A program made the position numbers and the translations under genes. The notes beneath the pieces were generated by a model that was not told the origin of the DNA, ran no database searches, and saw only the letters and a program-made list of their open reading frames with translations. Shown in pieces: positions 1 through 6,560 of a DNA stretch of 12,393 nucleotides. The stretch is from positions 1-12,393 of the forward strand of contig CAZDLB010000052.1 of NCBI GenBank assembly GCA_964505995.1. The letters are read 5' to 3'. Numbering within the stretch: the stretch's first letter is position 1; every line of letters starts with the position of its first letter. This DNA is from JAJRVH01 sp964505995 (GTDB lineage: Bacteria; Pseudomonadota; Zetaproteobacteria; Mariprofundales; Mariprofundaceae).

Positions 1-1053
1 CTGGCCTATTTCTTCGTGGGCTTTTCGGTCGCCTACGGCATCAACTTCTTTGCCCCGGTTTCCGAACTCAATGTCATTGGCGATGTTTCCAATGGTTACG
101 AGCTGGTGCATTTCTTCTTTCTGCTGACCTTTGCCGCGGCGATTCCGGCGATCATCTCCGGTGGTATCACCGAGCGCGTGCGTTTCTGGCCGAATGCGCT
201 GGCGACGGTGATTCTGGTAGGTCTGATCTATCCGTTCTACGAGGGCCTGATCTGGGGCGGCAATCTCGGCTATCAGGACTGGCTGGAGAAGAGCTTCGGC
301 GCCGGATTCCACGATTTCGCCGGCTCCGTCATCGTGCACGGCATGGGCGGCTTCCTGGCGCTGGGCGCGGTGGTTTTGCTCGGGGCGCGCAAGGGGCGTT
401 ATACCCGAGATGGGCGCACCATGGCCATCCTGCCTTCGAATATCCCGTTTCTGGCGCTGGGGTCGTGGATTCTTTGCGTCGGCTGGTTCGGCTTTAATGT
501 CATGAGCGCCGGCAAGGCGGGCGATGCATCGGGCCTGGTGGCCATCAACTCGCTGCTGGCCATGGTCGGCGGCCTGGTGGCCGCACTCGTGGCCGGCAGG
601 AACGACCCCGGATTCGTGCATAACGGTGCGCTGGCCGGCTTGGTGGCCATCTGTGCCGGCTCCGATATCGTGCACCCGATCGGCGCGCTGGTGATCGGTG
701 CCGTGGGCGGCGCGGGCTTCGTGTTCGGCTTCCAGTTCATCCAGAACAGGATGAAAATCGACGATGTACTGGGCGTGGTGCCGCTGCACGGTGGCGCCGG
801 CATCTGGGGCGGCATTGCCGCCGGCATCTTCGGCTCCACGGGACTCGGTGGCGCCGGAGGGGTCACCTTCATGGCGCAGCTGATCGGTACGCTGACCGGA
901 CTTGCGATTGCGGTGGCCGGCGGCTTTGTCGTGTACGGTGCGATCAGGGCCGTGATCGGGATTCGCCTGAGCGAGGAGGATGAGTTCCACGGCGCCGATC
1001 GCTCGATCCACCATATCAGCGCCTATCCCGAAGAGGACATGGCCTCGCACTAG
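1..1053 (+). CDS. amt: Ammonium transporter (Amt family), 5'-truncated by window edge
   Basis: Inner-membrane ammonium/ammonia channel of the Amt/MEP/Rh family. The frame is open from base 1, so the first GTG/ATG codons are internal; 350 residues plus stop are present. Compared with about 400 residues in E. coli AmtB, roughly the first two helices are missing. The pore twin histidines are visible as H113 (VIVHGMGG) and H263 (PLHGGAGIWGG). They are 150 residues apart, the same spacing as H168/H318 of E. coli AmtB. Other family marks are SGGITERVRF, IWGG (recruitment-site Trp), GWFGFNVMSAG, and a cytoplasmic tail with EDEFHGADRSIHH. The segment between the IWGG Trp and the first His is about 8 residues longer than in E. 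coli AmtB. No glnK is visible; it would have to lie upstream of the window. A rho-independent terminator follows directly. Family assignment is certain; a sensor role cannot be excluded from this sequence. Confidence 0.96.
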   Translation: MAYFFVGFSVAYGINFFAPVSELNVIGDVSNGYELVHFFFLLTFAAAIPAIISGGITERVRFWPNALATVILVGLIYPFYEGLIWGGNLGYQDWLEKSFGAGFHDFAGSVIVHGMGGFLALGAVVLLGARKGRYTRDGRTMAILPSNIPFLALGSWILCVGWFGFNVMSAGKAGDASGLVAINSLLAMVGGLVAALVAGRNDPGFVHNGALAGLVAICAGSDIVHPIGALVIGAVGGAGFVFGFQFIQNRMKIDDVLGVVPLHGGAGIWGGIAAGIFGSTGLGGAGGVTFMAQLIGTLTGLAIAVAGGFVVYGAIRAVIGIRLSEEDEFHGADRSIHHISAYPEEDMASH

Positions 1054-1074
1054 GCGCCTGCCTTGTTCGGAACG

Positions 1075-1105
1075 GGCGGCCCATCCGGGTCGCCTGTTTT
1101 CTTTT
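1075..1105 (+). terminator. Rho-independent terminator after amt
   Basis: An 8-bp stem, GGCGGCCC (1075-1082) with GGGTCGCC (1087-1094), has one G-U wobble and an ATCC loop. It is followed by the T-rich tract TGTTTTCTTTT (1095-1105). It sits 22 nt after the amt stop and reaches the last base of the opposing amidotransferase gene, so it separates two convergent units. It should work only for the + strand, because the other strand has no U-tract. Confidence 0.85.
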
Positions 1106-1818
1106 CAGCCTCGGGAAATCTCGTGCGCCTGCTGCAACCAGGCCATGGTCAGGTGGTCGCAGAAGCGATGCATGGCGGGCAGAAGGGATGCTGTCTGGAG
1201 CCGGGTCTGTTTCAGCCCGGCCTGGCCGAGGAACTGACGTTCGCTACTGCCGGCCCTGATCCATGTCTCGATCATGTCGGCATCGACCTCGACATGGAAT
1301 TGCAGGCCGTACTGCCCCGGCCCCAGGCGGAAGGCCTGATGCGGCACCCGCGGGTGCGTGGCAAGCAATGTGGCTGCGTCCGGAAGCGTGAAGGTTTCGC
1401 CATGCCACTGAAAGACGTTCAGCCCCTGCGCGGGGAGGGGAGCAAACAGGGGATCTTCCTGGGCATGTGGCGTCGGAAACACGGGATACCAGCCAAGTTC
1501 GCGCACAGGCGACGGCCGAATCTCGCCACCAGCGGCCTTGGCCAGCATCTGCGCACCCAGGCATATGCCGAGCATCGGCTTGCCAAGCCGCAGCCCTTCG
1601 CCGATGGCATCAAGACAGAATCGAATCACGGGTGTTTCATCATGGGCCGAGGCCGGGCCACCCATGATCAGCCAGCCGTCAGCCGCCAGCAGTTCCTCGA
1701 TGTCTGGAAGCTGCTGCCAGAGGCGATGCACTCGCAGCGCATGGCCCCGGCCGGCGATGATGTCGCCGAGCAGCCCCGGCCCTTCGATCTGCAGATGCTG
1801 CAATACCGCGATGTTCAT
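1105..1818 (-). CDS. Class I glutamine amidotransferase (GMP synthase-like GATase domain protein)
   Basis: A stand-alone 237-residue class I (triad) glutamine amidotransferase, probably cytoplasmic, which would hydrolyse a gamma-glutamyl amide. The nucleophile elbow GICLGAQ places the catalytic Cys at 86, and the QFHVE motif gives His175 and Glu177, so the triad is intact. The oxyanion-side motif IMGGPAS is at about 51-57, and the WHGE motif typical of the GMP synthase-like subgroup is at 138-141. There is no synthetase or ATP-pyrophosphatase domain, so this is not GuaA; its acceptor or substrate is unknown. The start codon overlaps the glgC stop (TAATG), and I see no separate Shine-Dalgarno sequence, which suggests translation coupled to glgC. 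Related stand-alone proteins are often annotated as GMP synthase or as gamma-glutamyl-type peptidases; that is a family label, not a demonstrated role here. Confidence 0.93.
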   Translation of the reverse strand: MNIAVLQHLQIEGPGLLGDIIAGRGHALRVHRLWQQLPDIEELLAADGWLIMGGPASAHDETPVIRFCLDAIGEGLRLGKPMLGICLGAQMLAKAAGGEIRPSPVRELGWYPVFPTPHAQEDPLFAPLPAQGLNVFQWHGETFTLPDAATLLATHPRVPHQAFRLGPGQYGLQFHVEVDADMIETWIRAGSSERQFLGQAGLKQTRLQTASLLPAMHRFCDHLTMAWLQQAHEISRG

Positions 1819-3050
1819 TAGCCGAAACGATAGCCCATCGGCACGACGGTCACGCCGCTCTCGGAAACGGTGAAGCGCTTTCGTTCCCTGTCCAGGTCAA
1901 AGCCGATGCGCTCGCCGGGTGGGATGGCGACATGCTTGTCGACGATGCAGCGCCTGAGTCTTGCGCCCTCGCCGATGCGGACATCGCTGAAGATGACCGA
2001 GTCCTCGATTTCGGCCCTAGGTTGCACGCGCACGAAATTCGACAGAATCGAATTGGATACCGAGGCGCCGATGACCGTCGTGCCGCTGCCGAGGATGACA
2101 TTGTTCAGTCTCTCCCTGCGGCCGTCGCCGGCCGGACCGGTGCGGCAGGGCGGGTTCTGGCCGGAATAGGTGCGGATCGGCCAGTCCTCCTGATACAGAT
2201 CCAGCGGCGGCACGGGCCTGAGCAGATCCAAGTTGGCCTCGAAATAGGCATCGAGGGAACCGACATCGCGCCAGTAGCAGTCGCCGGAAACGCGCCCGCC
2301 AGGCCCGCCGAAGCGGTAGGCGAACACGCGGCCCGATTCGGCCCAGCGCGGGATGACATCCCTGCCGAAGTCATGACTCGAATCCGTCCGGTTCTGATCC
2401 TCCACCAGGTGATGGATCAGCAGTTCCTTGTTGAAGATATAGATGCCCATCGAGGCCAGACAGTGGCCCGGTTGATCCGACAGCGGCCTCGGATGCTCGG
2501 GCTTTTCGGCGAATCCGGTGATCTGGCCGTTTCCCGAGGCTTCAATGACACCGAAGCGACGCCCCTCCCGAAGCGGTACCGGGATACAGGCGACCGTCGC
2601 CTCGGCCTCGGTGCGGATGTGCTGCTCAAGCATCGCGGCATAATCCATGCGATAGACATGATCGCCGGAAAGCACGATGATGAATTTGGCCGGATTCCAT
2701 ACCAGCAGGTCGATGTTCTGGAAGACCGCATCGGCCGTGCCCTGATACCAGTGCTCGCCGCCCTTCATCTGCGCCGGGATGGCGGTGATGTATTCGCCGA
2801 TCTCCGGAGAAAGCACGCTCCAGCCATCGCGCAGGTGCTTGAGCAGGGAGTGGCAGCGATACTGGGTCAGCACCAGCACGCGCCGGATGTCCGAGTGCAG
2901 GCAGTTGGACAGTGTGAAATCGATGATGCGGTACTTGCCGCCGATCGGCACGGCCGGTTTGGTTCGGTGATCCGTCAGGGGATACAGCCGGGTTCCCGCT
3001 CCGCCGGCCAGCACGATGGCCAGAGCCTTTTTCATTTCCAGTGCAAGCAT
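1818..3050 (-). CDS. glgC: Glucose-1-phosphate adenylyltransferase (ADP-glucose pyrophosphorylase)
   Basis: Makes ADP-glucose from glucose-1-phosphate and ATP, the committed step of bacterial glycogen synthesis. The 410-residue protein (E. coli 431) has the nucleotide-binding start LAGGAGTRLYPLT (14-26) and KPAVPIGGKYRIIDFTLSNC (31-50), WYQGTADA (101-108), SGDHVYRMDY with D130 (the E. coli D142 equivalent), FAEKP with K183 (the sugar-phosphate Lys), and YWRDVGSLDAYFEANLDL. The C-terminal half is a left-handed beta-helix of the hexapeptide type (about 315-380). The frame stays open upstream to 3761, but that stretch is antisense to another gene. A GGAGG sits 6 nt before the ATG at 3050, which fixes the start; an ATG 15 nt further in (3035) is the alternative. 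No glgA, glgB or glgP is in view. The partner downstream is the amidotransferase, overlapping by one base. Allosteric behaviour cannot be read from the sequence. Confidence 0.97.
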   Translation of the reverse strand: MLALEMKKALAIVLAGGAGTRLYPLTDHRTKPAVPIGGKYRIIDFTLSNCLHSDIRRVLVLTQYRCHSLLKHLRDGWSVLSPEIGEYITAIPAQMKGGEHWYQGTADAVFQNIDLLVWNPAKFIIVLSGDHVYRMDYAAMLEQHIRTEAEATVACIPVPLREGRRFGVIEASGNGQITGFAEKPEHPRPLSDQPGHCLASMGIYIFNKELLIHHLVEDQNRTDSSHDFGRDVIPRWAESGRVFAYRFGGPGGRVSGDCYWRDVGSLDAYFEANLDLLRPVPPLDLYQEDWPIRTYSGQNPPCRTGPAGDGRRERLNNVILGSGTTVIGASVSNSILSNFVRVQPRAEIEDSVIFSDVRIGEGARLRRCIVDKHVAIPPGERIGFDLDRERKRFTVSESGVTVVPMGYRFG

Positions 3051-3056
3051 CGCAAA

Positions 3057-3061
3057 CCTCC
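3057..3061 (-). promoter_or_regulatory. Ribosome binding site of glgC
   Basis: The − strand reads GGAGG, then TTTGCG, then the ATG at 3050. The 6-nt spacing selects this start over the ATG at 3035 and over the long upstream open frame. Confidence 0.85.
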
Positions 3062-3085
3062 GGAAGGCTCCACCCCAGCAGAATA

Positions 3086-3114
3086 AAGTTAGCAGATTGC
3101 CTGTCCGTCGGGAA
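3086..3114 (-). promoter_or_regulatory. Candidate glgC promoter in the divergent glgC/ybiB gap
   Basis: The − strand has a TAACTT -10-like hexamer (3091-3086) and TTCCCG as a poor -35 (3114-3109) at 17-nt spacing. This would give a leader of about 30 nt carrying the glgC ribosome site. Only the -10 is reasonable, so this is a weak call. I found no convincing + strand promoter for the divergent ybiB-like gene in the 105-nt gap. Confidence 0.3.
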
Positions 3115-3155
3115 GGGCGGTTGCGATACCGGGTCTTTGACGATGGAATGGCGGC

Positions 3156-4151
3156 ATGCAATCGGATGTGTCCGCAATGATCCGCCGGGTCGCCCGCGGT
3201 CGGCATGGCGCCGAAAACCTGAGTCGGGAACAAGCGCGCAGACTGTTGCAGCATCTGCTGGCCGAGGATGCCGATGCGCTGCAGCTCGGGGCCTTTCTGA
3301 TCGCCGAGCGCATGAAGGGCGAAACCGCCGAGGAACTGGCCGGCTTCGTCGAGGCGGCGCGTATGCAGATGCCCGGATTTGCTGGGGAAGCTCTGCACGC
3401 GGTGGATCTGCCCTGTTATGCCGGCAAGCGCCGCGCCGCGCCCGTGCATCTGCTTGCCGCGATGAAGGCTCGCGATGCCGGCATTCGCATCGTCGTTCAC
3501 GGCGTGGAGGTGATCGAGGGGCGATTCAGCGCCTGGCAGGCCTTGAGCGATCTGGGTGTGCAGCGCGCCGCAGAGGGTCGCGAGGCAGCCGCGATCCTGG
3601 ATCGCGACGGCATCGTCTATCTCGATCTGGCCGAGATCTGCCCGCCGCTGTATCGGCTGTTCATGCTGCGCCCCAGGCTCGGGGTACGCAGCTTTGCGAA
3701 CACCGTGGCGCGGCTGCTCAATCCGATGCGCTGCGCGGCTCAGCTCAACGGCATCTTTCATACCCCCTATGCTCAGGTCATGGCCGAGGTAAATCGTCTG
3801 ATCGGTCAGCCGGCCAGCCTGATCTTCGCCGGCGCCGAGGGTGAACCGGAGCTGTACGCCACGCGCCAGCGCATCCTCCTCTGGCAGCGGGGCTTACAGA
3901 TCCGGGAACTGACGCTGGACGATGCCCGGACGGAAGATGACAGAGCGCTGCCTACGTATCCGAAGCGGATCCGGGATTGTCCGGAGGCATTGAGGGAGGA
4001 TATGCTTCGAATCCTGCGAGGTGAGCCCGGTGCCTACGAGCGCGCAGCGCTGGAGCGGATGCGGACGGCGTTTGCCTGGGCGGACATGGGGCTTGCGTCC
4101 GACGCCATGCCTGCCGGCTGGCGCCTTGCAGGGCATGCGGAAAACACATGA
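3156..4151 (+). CDS. ybiB: YbiB/TrpD2 family protein (anthranilate phosphoribosyltransferase fold, probable nucleic-acid binder)
   Basis: A 331-residue protein of the YbiB/TrpD2 group (E. coli YbiB 320). These keep the anthranilate phosphoribosyltransferase fold but have lost the enzyme's substrate motifs. The small helical N-terminal domain shows LSREQARRLLQHLLAED and LGAFLIAERMKGETAEEL (about 22-61). The usual PRPP GTGGD motif is replaced by the family's DLPCYAGKRR (84-93), followed by IRIVVHGVE (110-118). FANTVARLLNP and IFHTPYAQVMAE follow in the larger domain. E. coli YbiB is reported to bind DNA/RNA non-specifically and to be SOS-linked; that is family knowledge. No CTGT-N8-ACAG LexA-type box is visible upstream here. 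The start could be 3156 or the in-frame ATG at 3177 (giving MIRRVARGRHG), which fits the E. coli N-terminus better; neither has a clear ribosome site. It is followed 24 nt later by the DJ-1-type gene, so they are probably cotranscribed. Confidence 0.88.
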   Translation: MQSDVSAMIRRVARGRHGAENLSREQARRLLQHLLAEDADALQLGAFLIAERMKGETAEELAGFVEAARMQMPGFAGEALHAVDLPCYAGKRRAAPVHLLAAMKARDAGIRIVVHGVEVIEGRFSAWQALSDLGVQRAAEGREAAAILDRDGIVYLDLAEICPPLYRLFMLRPRLGVRSFANTVARLLNPMRCAAQLNGIFHTPYAQVMAEVNRLIGQPASLIFAGAEGEPELYATRQRILLWQRGLQIRELTLDDARTEDDRALPTYPKRIRDCPEALREDMLRILRGEPGAYERAALERMRTAFAWADMGLASDAMPAGWRLAGHAENT

Positions 4152-4164
4152 CGAATCGGTGAAC

Positions 4165-4170
4165 AGGAGG
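4165..4170 (+). promoter_or_regulatory. Ribosome binding site of the DJ-1/YajL-type gene
   Basis: AGGAGG ends 2 nt before an ATG at 4173 and 5 nt before a second in-frame ATG at 4176. The spacing favours 4176 as the start. Confidence 0.8.
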
Positions 4171-4175
4171 CGATG

Positions 4176-4733
4176 ATGGCCCGGGTGCTTGTGCCCTTTG
4201 CGAAGGGCGTGGAGGAAATCGAATGCGTGGCCGTGGTGGATATCCTGCGGCGCGCGGGTGTGGAGGTCTGTCTGGCCAGCCTTAATGGCGCTGCGGTGAC
4301 CGGCCGTTCCGATATCGTGATTCAGCCCGATGCGGATCTTCGGGATGTGAAGGACGAGGACTGGGACATGGTCGTATTGCCCGGCGGGCTGCCGAATGCG
4401 CATCTGCTGCGCGACGATGCCAATGTGCGCGCCGTCGTGGAGCGCCTGCGCGATGAGCGCAAATCCGTGGCCGCCATCTGTGCCGCGCCGACGGCGCTGG
4501 CGGCCTACGGGCTGACCGATGGCCTGCGGGTGACATCCTATCCGTCCTGCCGCGAGGAGATGGAAACGCTGCAGCCGGGTTCGGTCTATGTGGACGAAGC
4601 CGTCGTCGAGGACGATTTCCTGACGACGAGTCGCGGGCCCGGCACGGCCATCGAGTTTGCGCTCAGGCTGGTGGCCCGCCTCTGCGGCGAGGACAAGAGC
4701 CGCGAGATCCGCGAATCAATCGTCGCCGGCTAG
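4176..4733 (+). CDS. yajL: DJ-1/PfpI (YajL/ThiJ-type) protein
   Basis: A 185-residue cytoplasmic protein of the DJ-1/YajL branch (E. coli YajL 196). The nucleophile elbow VAAICAAP puts the reactive Cys at 102. FAKGVEEIEC supplies the conserved acidic partner at E16, matching human DJ-1 E18. VLPGG (about 67-71) and TSRGPGTAIEFAL near the C-terminus complete the active-site set. The family is linked to oxidative and carbonyl stress protection and chaperone-type activity. The protein and nucleotide deglycase activity reported for it is disputed, so I do not assign a reaction. The start at 4176 is chosen from ribosome-site spacing; 4173 would add one Met. It probably shares a transcript with the YbiB-like gene upstream. 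Its last 18 bases overlap the 3' end of the opposing methyltransferase gene. The yajL symbol rests on resemblance within the family and is less certain than the family call. Confidence 0.9.
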   Translation: MARVLVPFAKGVEEIECVAVVDILRRAGVEVCLASLNGAAVTGRSDIVIQPDADLRDVKDEDWDMVVLPGGLPNAHLLRDDANVRAVVERLRDERKSVAAICAAPTALAAYGLTDGLRVTSYPSCREEMETLQPGSVYVDEAVVEDDFLTTSRGPGTAIEFALRLVARLCGEDKSREIRESIVAG

Positions 4734-5693
4734 TCTTTCGGTCAGCCTGCGGACAAAGCGCCGGGCCAGGACGGCTTCCGAGGCATAGGAGGCCAGCTTG
4801 CGCAGCCTGCGGCTGAGGTAGGCCGGCCGCAGATGGTAGCTTAAGGTGTTGTAGCGATGCATGGCTCGCATCACCTCGTCGGCATGGCCGGCCAGGGCAT
4901 CGATGCCTTCGCGGGATGCATCCCCGCTGACCCTGCGGAACAGCAGCTGGATGTCCGGCTCATCCTCTCTGGAGAATGCGTGAACCAGCCTGAAACCGCA
5001 GGATTCGGCCAGCGCCGTCAGGGTCCGGTGCGTGAAATTGTAGATATGGGCATAGTGGAACATGCGCTCAAACGTGGCAAACGGACCGGAAAGATTCGGG
5101 CATTCGACATAGAACAGTCCGTCCTGGGCCAGCAGGCCATGGATATGCTCCAGCGCCTTGCGCGGCGAGACGAAATGCTCGATCACATGAATCAGCAGAA
5201 TCAGATCGGGGCTTCCCGCATCCGCCAGCTCGTAGAGATTGGTGTTCTCGACCCGGGCGCGGATCTGTTCGCGCGAATAGCGGTTGAAATCGGTGTTGGG
5301 TTCGATGCCTCGGGCCGGATGCCCGTGCGTCTCGAAGACCTTGACTGTGCAGCCGAGGCCTGCGCCGACCTCGAAAACAGACATGCCCGCTTTCAGATGG
5401 GGTTGAAGCTGGGCGTAGATGCGCTCGCCGTTTCTCCAGGCTCGCATCACGCGGCGCGGTGAGGGGACGCGTTCGCCGTGATAGTCCCGGCGATAGCGGC
5501 TGGCATAGTATTCCGCCACCTCGGCCTCGCTGGGTACCGGCAGATGCATGACCAGACCGCATCCGCGGCATAGCCCGGTGGTCAGCGGCTGGCCGTGGCG
5601 ATCCCGTTCGGACACGATCGTGAATTCGGTGCCGCCGCACAGATCACAGGGGGCGGCATGGGTGACACCGGTCTGCAGAGGGGGCTCAGACAT
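4716..5693 (-). CDS. Class I SAM-dependent methyltransferase with N-terminal zinc ribbon
   Basis: A 325-residue protein, counting from the ATG at 5693. An N-terminal zinc-ribbon-like module has two CxxC pairs (C16/C19 in CDLCGG, C42/C45 in CRGCG). It runs into the LPVPSEAEVAEYYASRY linker often seen in methyltransferases with this zinc-binding domain. The SAM-binding motif I is VFEVGAGLGC (106-115), the acidic motif II is GIEPN (129-133), and the post-motif HVIEHFVSPRKALEHI (169-184) follows. The C-terminal arm is basic and Arg-rich (DNA about 4740-4860). Relatives act on sugars, small molecules or cell-surface precursors, so the substrate here is unknown. No sugar or surface-polymer gene neighbours it. 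The start is 5693, because a -10-like hexamer sits 8 nt before it; an in-frame ATG at 5711 would add six residues but would put that hexamer inside the gene. The 3' end overlaps the DJ-1-type gene by 18 bp. Confidence 0.88.
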   Translation of the reverse strand: MSEPPLQTGVTHAAPCDLCGGTEFTIVSERDRHGQPLTTGLCRGCGLVMHLPVPSEAEVAEYYASRYRRDYHGERVPSPRRVMRAWRNGERIYAQLQPHLKAGMSVFEVGAGLGCTVKVFETHGHPARGIEPNTDFNRYSREQIRARVENTNLYELADAGSPDLILLIHVIEHFVSPRKALEHIHGLLAQDGLFYVECPNLSGPFATFERMFHYAHIYNFTHRTLTALAESCGFRLVHAFSREDEPDIQLLFRRVSGDASREGIDALAGHADEVMRAMHRYNTLSYHLRPAYLSRRLRKLASYASEAVLARRFVRRLTERLAGDD

Positions 5694-5701
5694 GGGCCGG
5701 C

Positions 5702-5707
5702 ATCTTA
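5702..5707 (-). promoter_or_regulatory. -10 element of a probable leaderless promoter for the methyltransferase
   Basis: The − strand reads TAAGAT, then GCCGGCCC (8 nt), then ATG at 5693. A TAnnnT hexamer 6-8 nt before the start codon places transcription initiation at or next to the ATG, and there is no Shine-Dalgarno sequence. TAGCCA (5729-5724) at 16-nt spacing is a weak -35. The element overlaps the divergent trmB promoter region. Confidence 0.5.
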
Positions 5708-5746
5708 GCATGCGCCCGGATTATGGCTACCGCAGATGCGTGCTGC

Positions 5747-5752
5747 TAGCGT
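5747..5752 (+). promoter_or_regulatory. -10 element of a probable leaderless promoter for trmB
   Basis: TAGCGT, then GCGGCCCC (8 nt), then ATG at 5761. There is no Shine-Dalgarno sequence before this ATG. The -35 is poor (TGGCTA at about 5724-5729, 17-nt spacing). A second similar hexamer, TAGCAT, lies at 5706-5711 on the + strand and is an alternative -10. Confidence 0.45.
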
Positions 5753-5760
5753 GCGGCCCC

Positions 5761-6462
5761 ATGCGATTGACCCGTGAGTTCCGAGATCAGTTTACCCAGC
5801 ATGAATTGCGCACCCATGGACGCAAGAACGGCTTCGTCACCCGTGGCCAGGAAGCGAGGCTGGCGAAATGGCTGCCGCGTATCGGCCTGCCCCGGGATCG
5901 GAAACTGGCCGATGCGAATCTCAGGCCCGGTGCGCCGATCGTGCTGGAGATCGGTTTCGGCAATGGCGATTTCCTCGTGCATCTGGCTCAGACGCATCCG
6001 GACTGGATGCTGCTGGGCTCGGAGATCTATCTGCCGGGGGTGGCCAAGGCCGTCGGACGGCTGGAGGATGCCGGCGTCATCGAGCGGGTGCGCATCACCC
6101 AGCTGCCGGCCCAGTATGTGCTCGAACATCAGGTCGAGGAAGGGCAGCTTGAAGGCGTGTACATCAATCATCCCGACCCCTGGCCGAAGAAGCGGCATCA
6201 CAAGCGGCGTCTGATCCAGAAGGATTTCGCGCTGCTGCTGGCCAGCCGGGTTCGCTCCGGCGGTTTCATCAAGCTGGCAACGGACAAGGAGGATCTGGCG
6301 ATCTGGATGCGCGATATCCTGGATCAGACGCCCGGACTGACCAATGTCGCCGGCGTGGGCGGCTTTGTTCCCCGCGATGAGGACCGGCCGCTGACGAAGT
6401 TTGAGCAGCGCGGCCTGCGCGAAGGGCGAAAAAGCTTTTTTCTGCACTATCTCCGCGACTGA
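5761..6462 (+). CDS. trmB: tRNA (guanine-N7-)-methyltransferase
   Basis: Transfers a methyl group from SAM to N7 of G46 in the tRNA variable loop; cytoplasmic. The 233-residue protein (E. coli 239) has the SAM-binding motif VLEIGFGNGDF (61-71) and LGSEIYLPGVAKA. The TrmB signature NHPDPWPKKRHHKRRL (136-151) includes D139, the equivalent of E. coli catalytic D144. LATDKEDLA carries D175 and LTKFEQRGLREG (211-222) is the C-terminal tRNA/SAM-site motif. The common FFPDPW is NHPDPW here, a mild change. The frame is open far upstream, but homologous sequence begins only near this ATG, and the leaderless-type -10 lies 8 nt before it; the in-frame ATG at 5710 is less likely. It is divergent from the methyltransferase gene and monocistronic as far as can be seen. 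Confidence 0.96.
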   Translation: MRLTREFRDQFTQHELRTHGRKNGFVTRGQEARLAKWLPRIGLPRDRKLADANLRPGAPIVLEIGFGNGDFLVHLAQTHPDWMLLGSEIYLPGVAKAVGRLEDAGVIERVRITQLPAQYVLEHQVEEGQLEGVYINHPDPWPKKRHHKRRLIQKDFALLLASRVRSGGFIKLATDKEDLAIWMRDILDQTPGLTNVAGVGGFVPRDEDRPLTKFEQRGLREGRKSFFLHYLRD

Positions 6463-6476
6463 ACGCGGATGGCTTT
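6452..6476 (+). terminator. Possible weak terminator at the trmB 3' end
   Basis: A 6-bp stem TCCGCG (6452-6457) with CGCGGA (6464-6469) and loop ACTGAA straddles the trmB stop codon. It is followed by TGGCTTTT. The stem is short and the T-run begins 4 nt after it, so the call is weak. Confidence 0.3.
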
Positions 6477-6480
6477 TCCG

Positions 6481-6500
6481 CCGGTGACCATGGTCACCGG
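6481..6500 (+). promoter_or_regulatory. Perfect 20-bp palindrome with a CRP-family-like core (candidate operator)
   Basis: CCGGTGACCATGGTCACCGG is its own reverse complement. Its core GTGA-N6-TCAC (6484-6497) has the layout of CRP/Clp/Vfr-type sites (TGTGA-N6-TCACA), with G/C instead of T/A at the outermost positions. The centre (6490.5) lies about 61 bp before the start point expected from the TATGCT -10 at 6539. It could also be a hairpin at the trmB 3' end, but there is no T-run. Confidence 0.5.
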
Positions 6501-6516
6501 ATCGGCTGCGATGGAT

Positions 6517-6544
6517 CTGCCAGACTGCGAAACATCCGTATGCT
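6517..6544 (+). promoter_or_regulatory. Promoter of the His/Asp-rich secreted protein gene
   Basis: CTGCCA (6517-6522, 4 of 6 to TTGACA), a 16-nt spacer, then TATGCT (6539-6544, 4 of 6 to TATAAT). Start point expected near 6551. An activator-type palindrome is centred about 61 bp upstream. The leader would be about 10 nt and would begin inside or just before the ribosome site. Confidence 0.45.
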
Positions 6545-6547
6545 ACG

Positions 6548-6555
6548 AAAGGAGG
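6548..6555 (+). promoter_or_regulatory. Ribosome binding site of the His/Asp-rich protein gene
   Basis: AAAGGAGG, 5 nt (CACGT), then ATG at 6561. This strong site fixes the start at 6561 rather than at the in-frame ATG at 6540, which would overlap the -10. Confidence 0.85.
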
Positions 6556-6560
6556 CACGT

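Noticed and set aside
1932..3086. Open frame of 384 codons on the + strand
   Set aside because: It is antisense to glgC and has no motif or ribosome site; a high-GC shadow.
3051..3761. In-frame extension of glgC to a 647-residue protein
   Set aside because: The extra part has no GlgC homology, is antisense to the YbiB-like gene, and a GGAGG site fixes the ATG at 3050.
6429..6440. AAAAAGCTTTTT palindrome inside trmB as a terminator or slippage site
   Set aside because: It lies within the coding region, encodes the ordinary RKSFF stretch, and the frame continues intact to the normal TrmB end.
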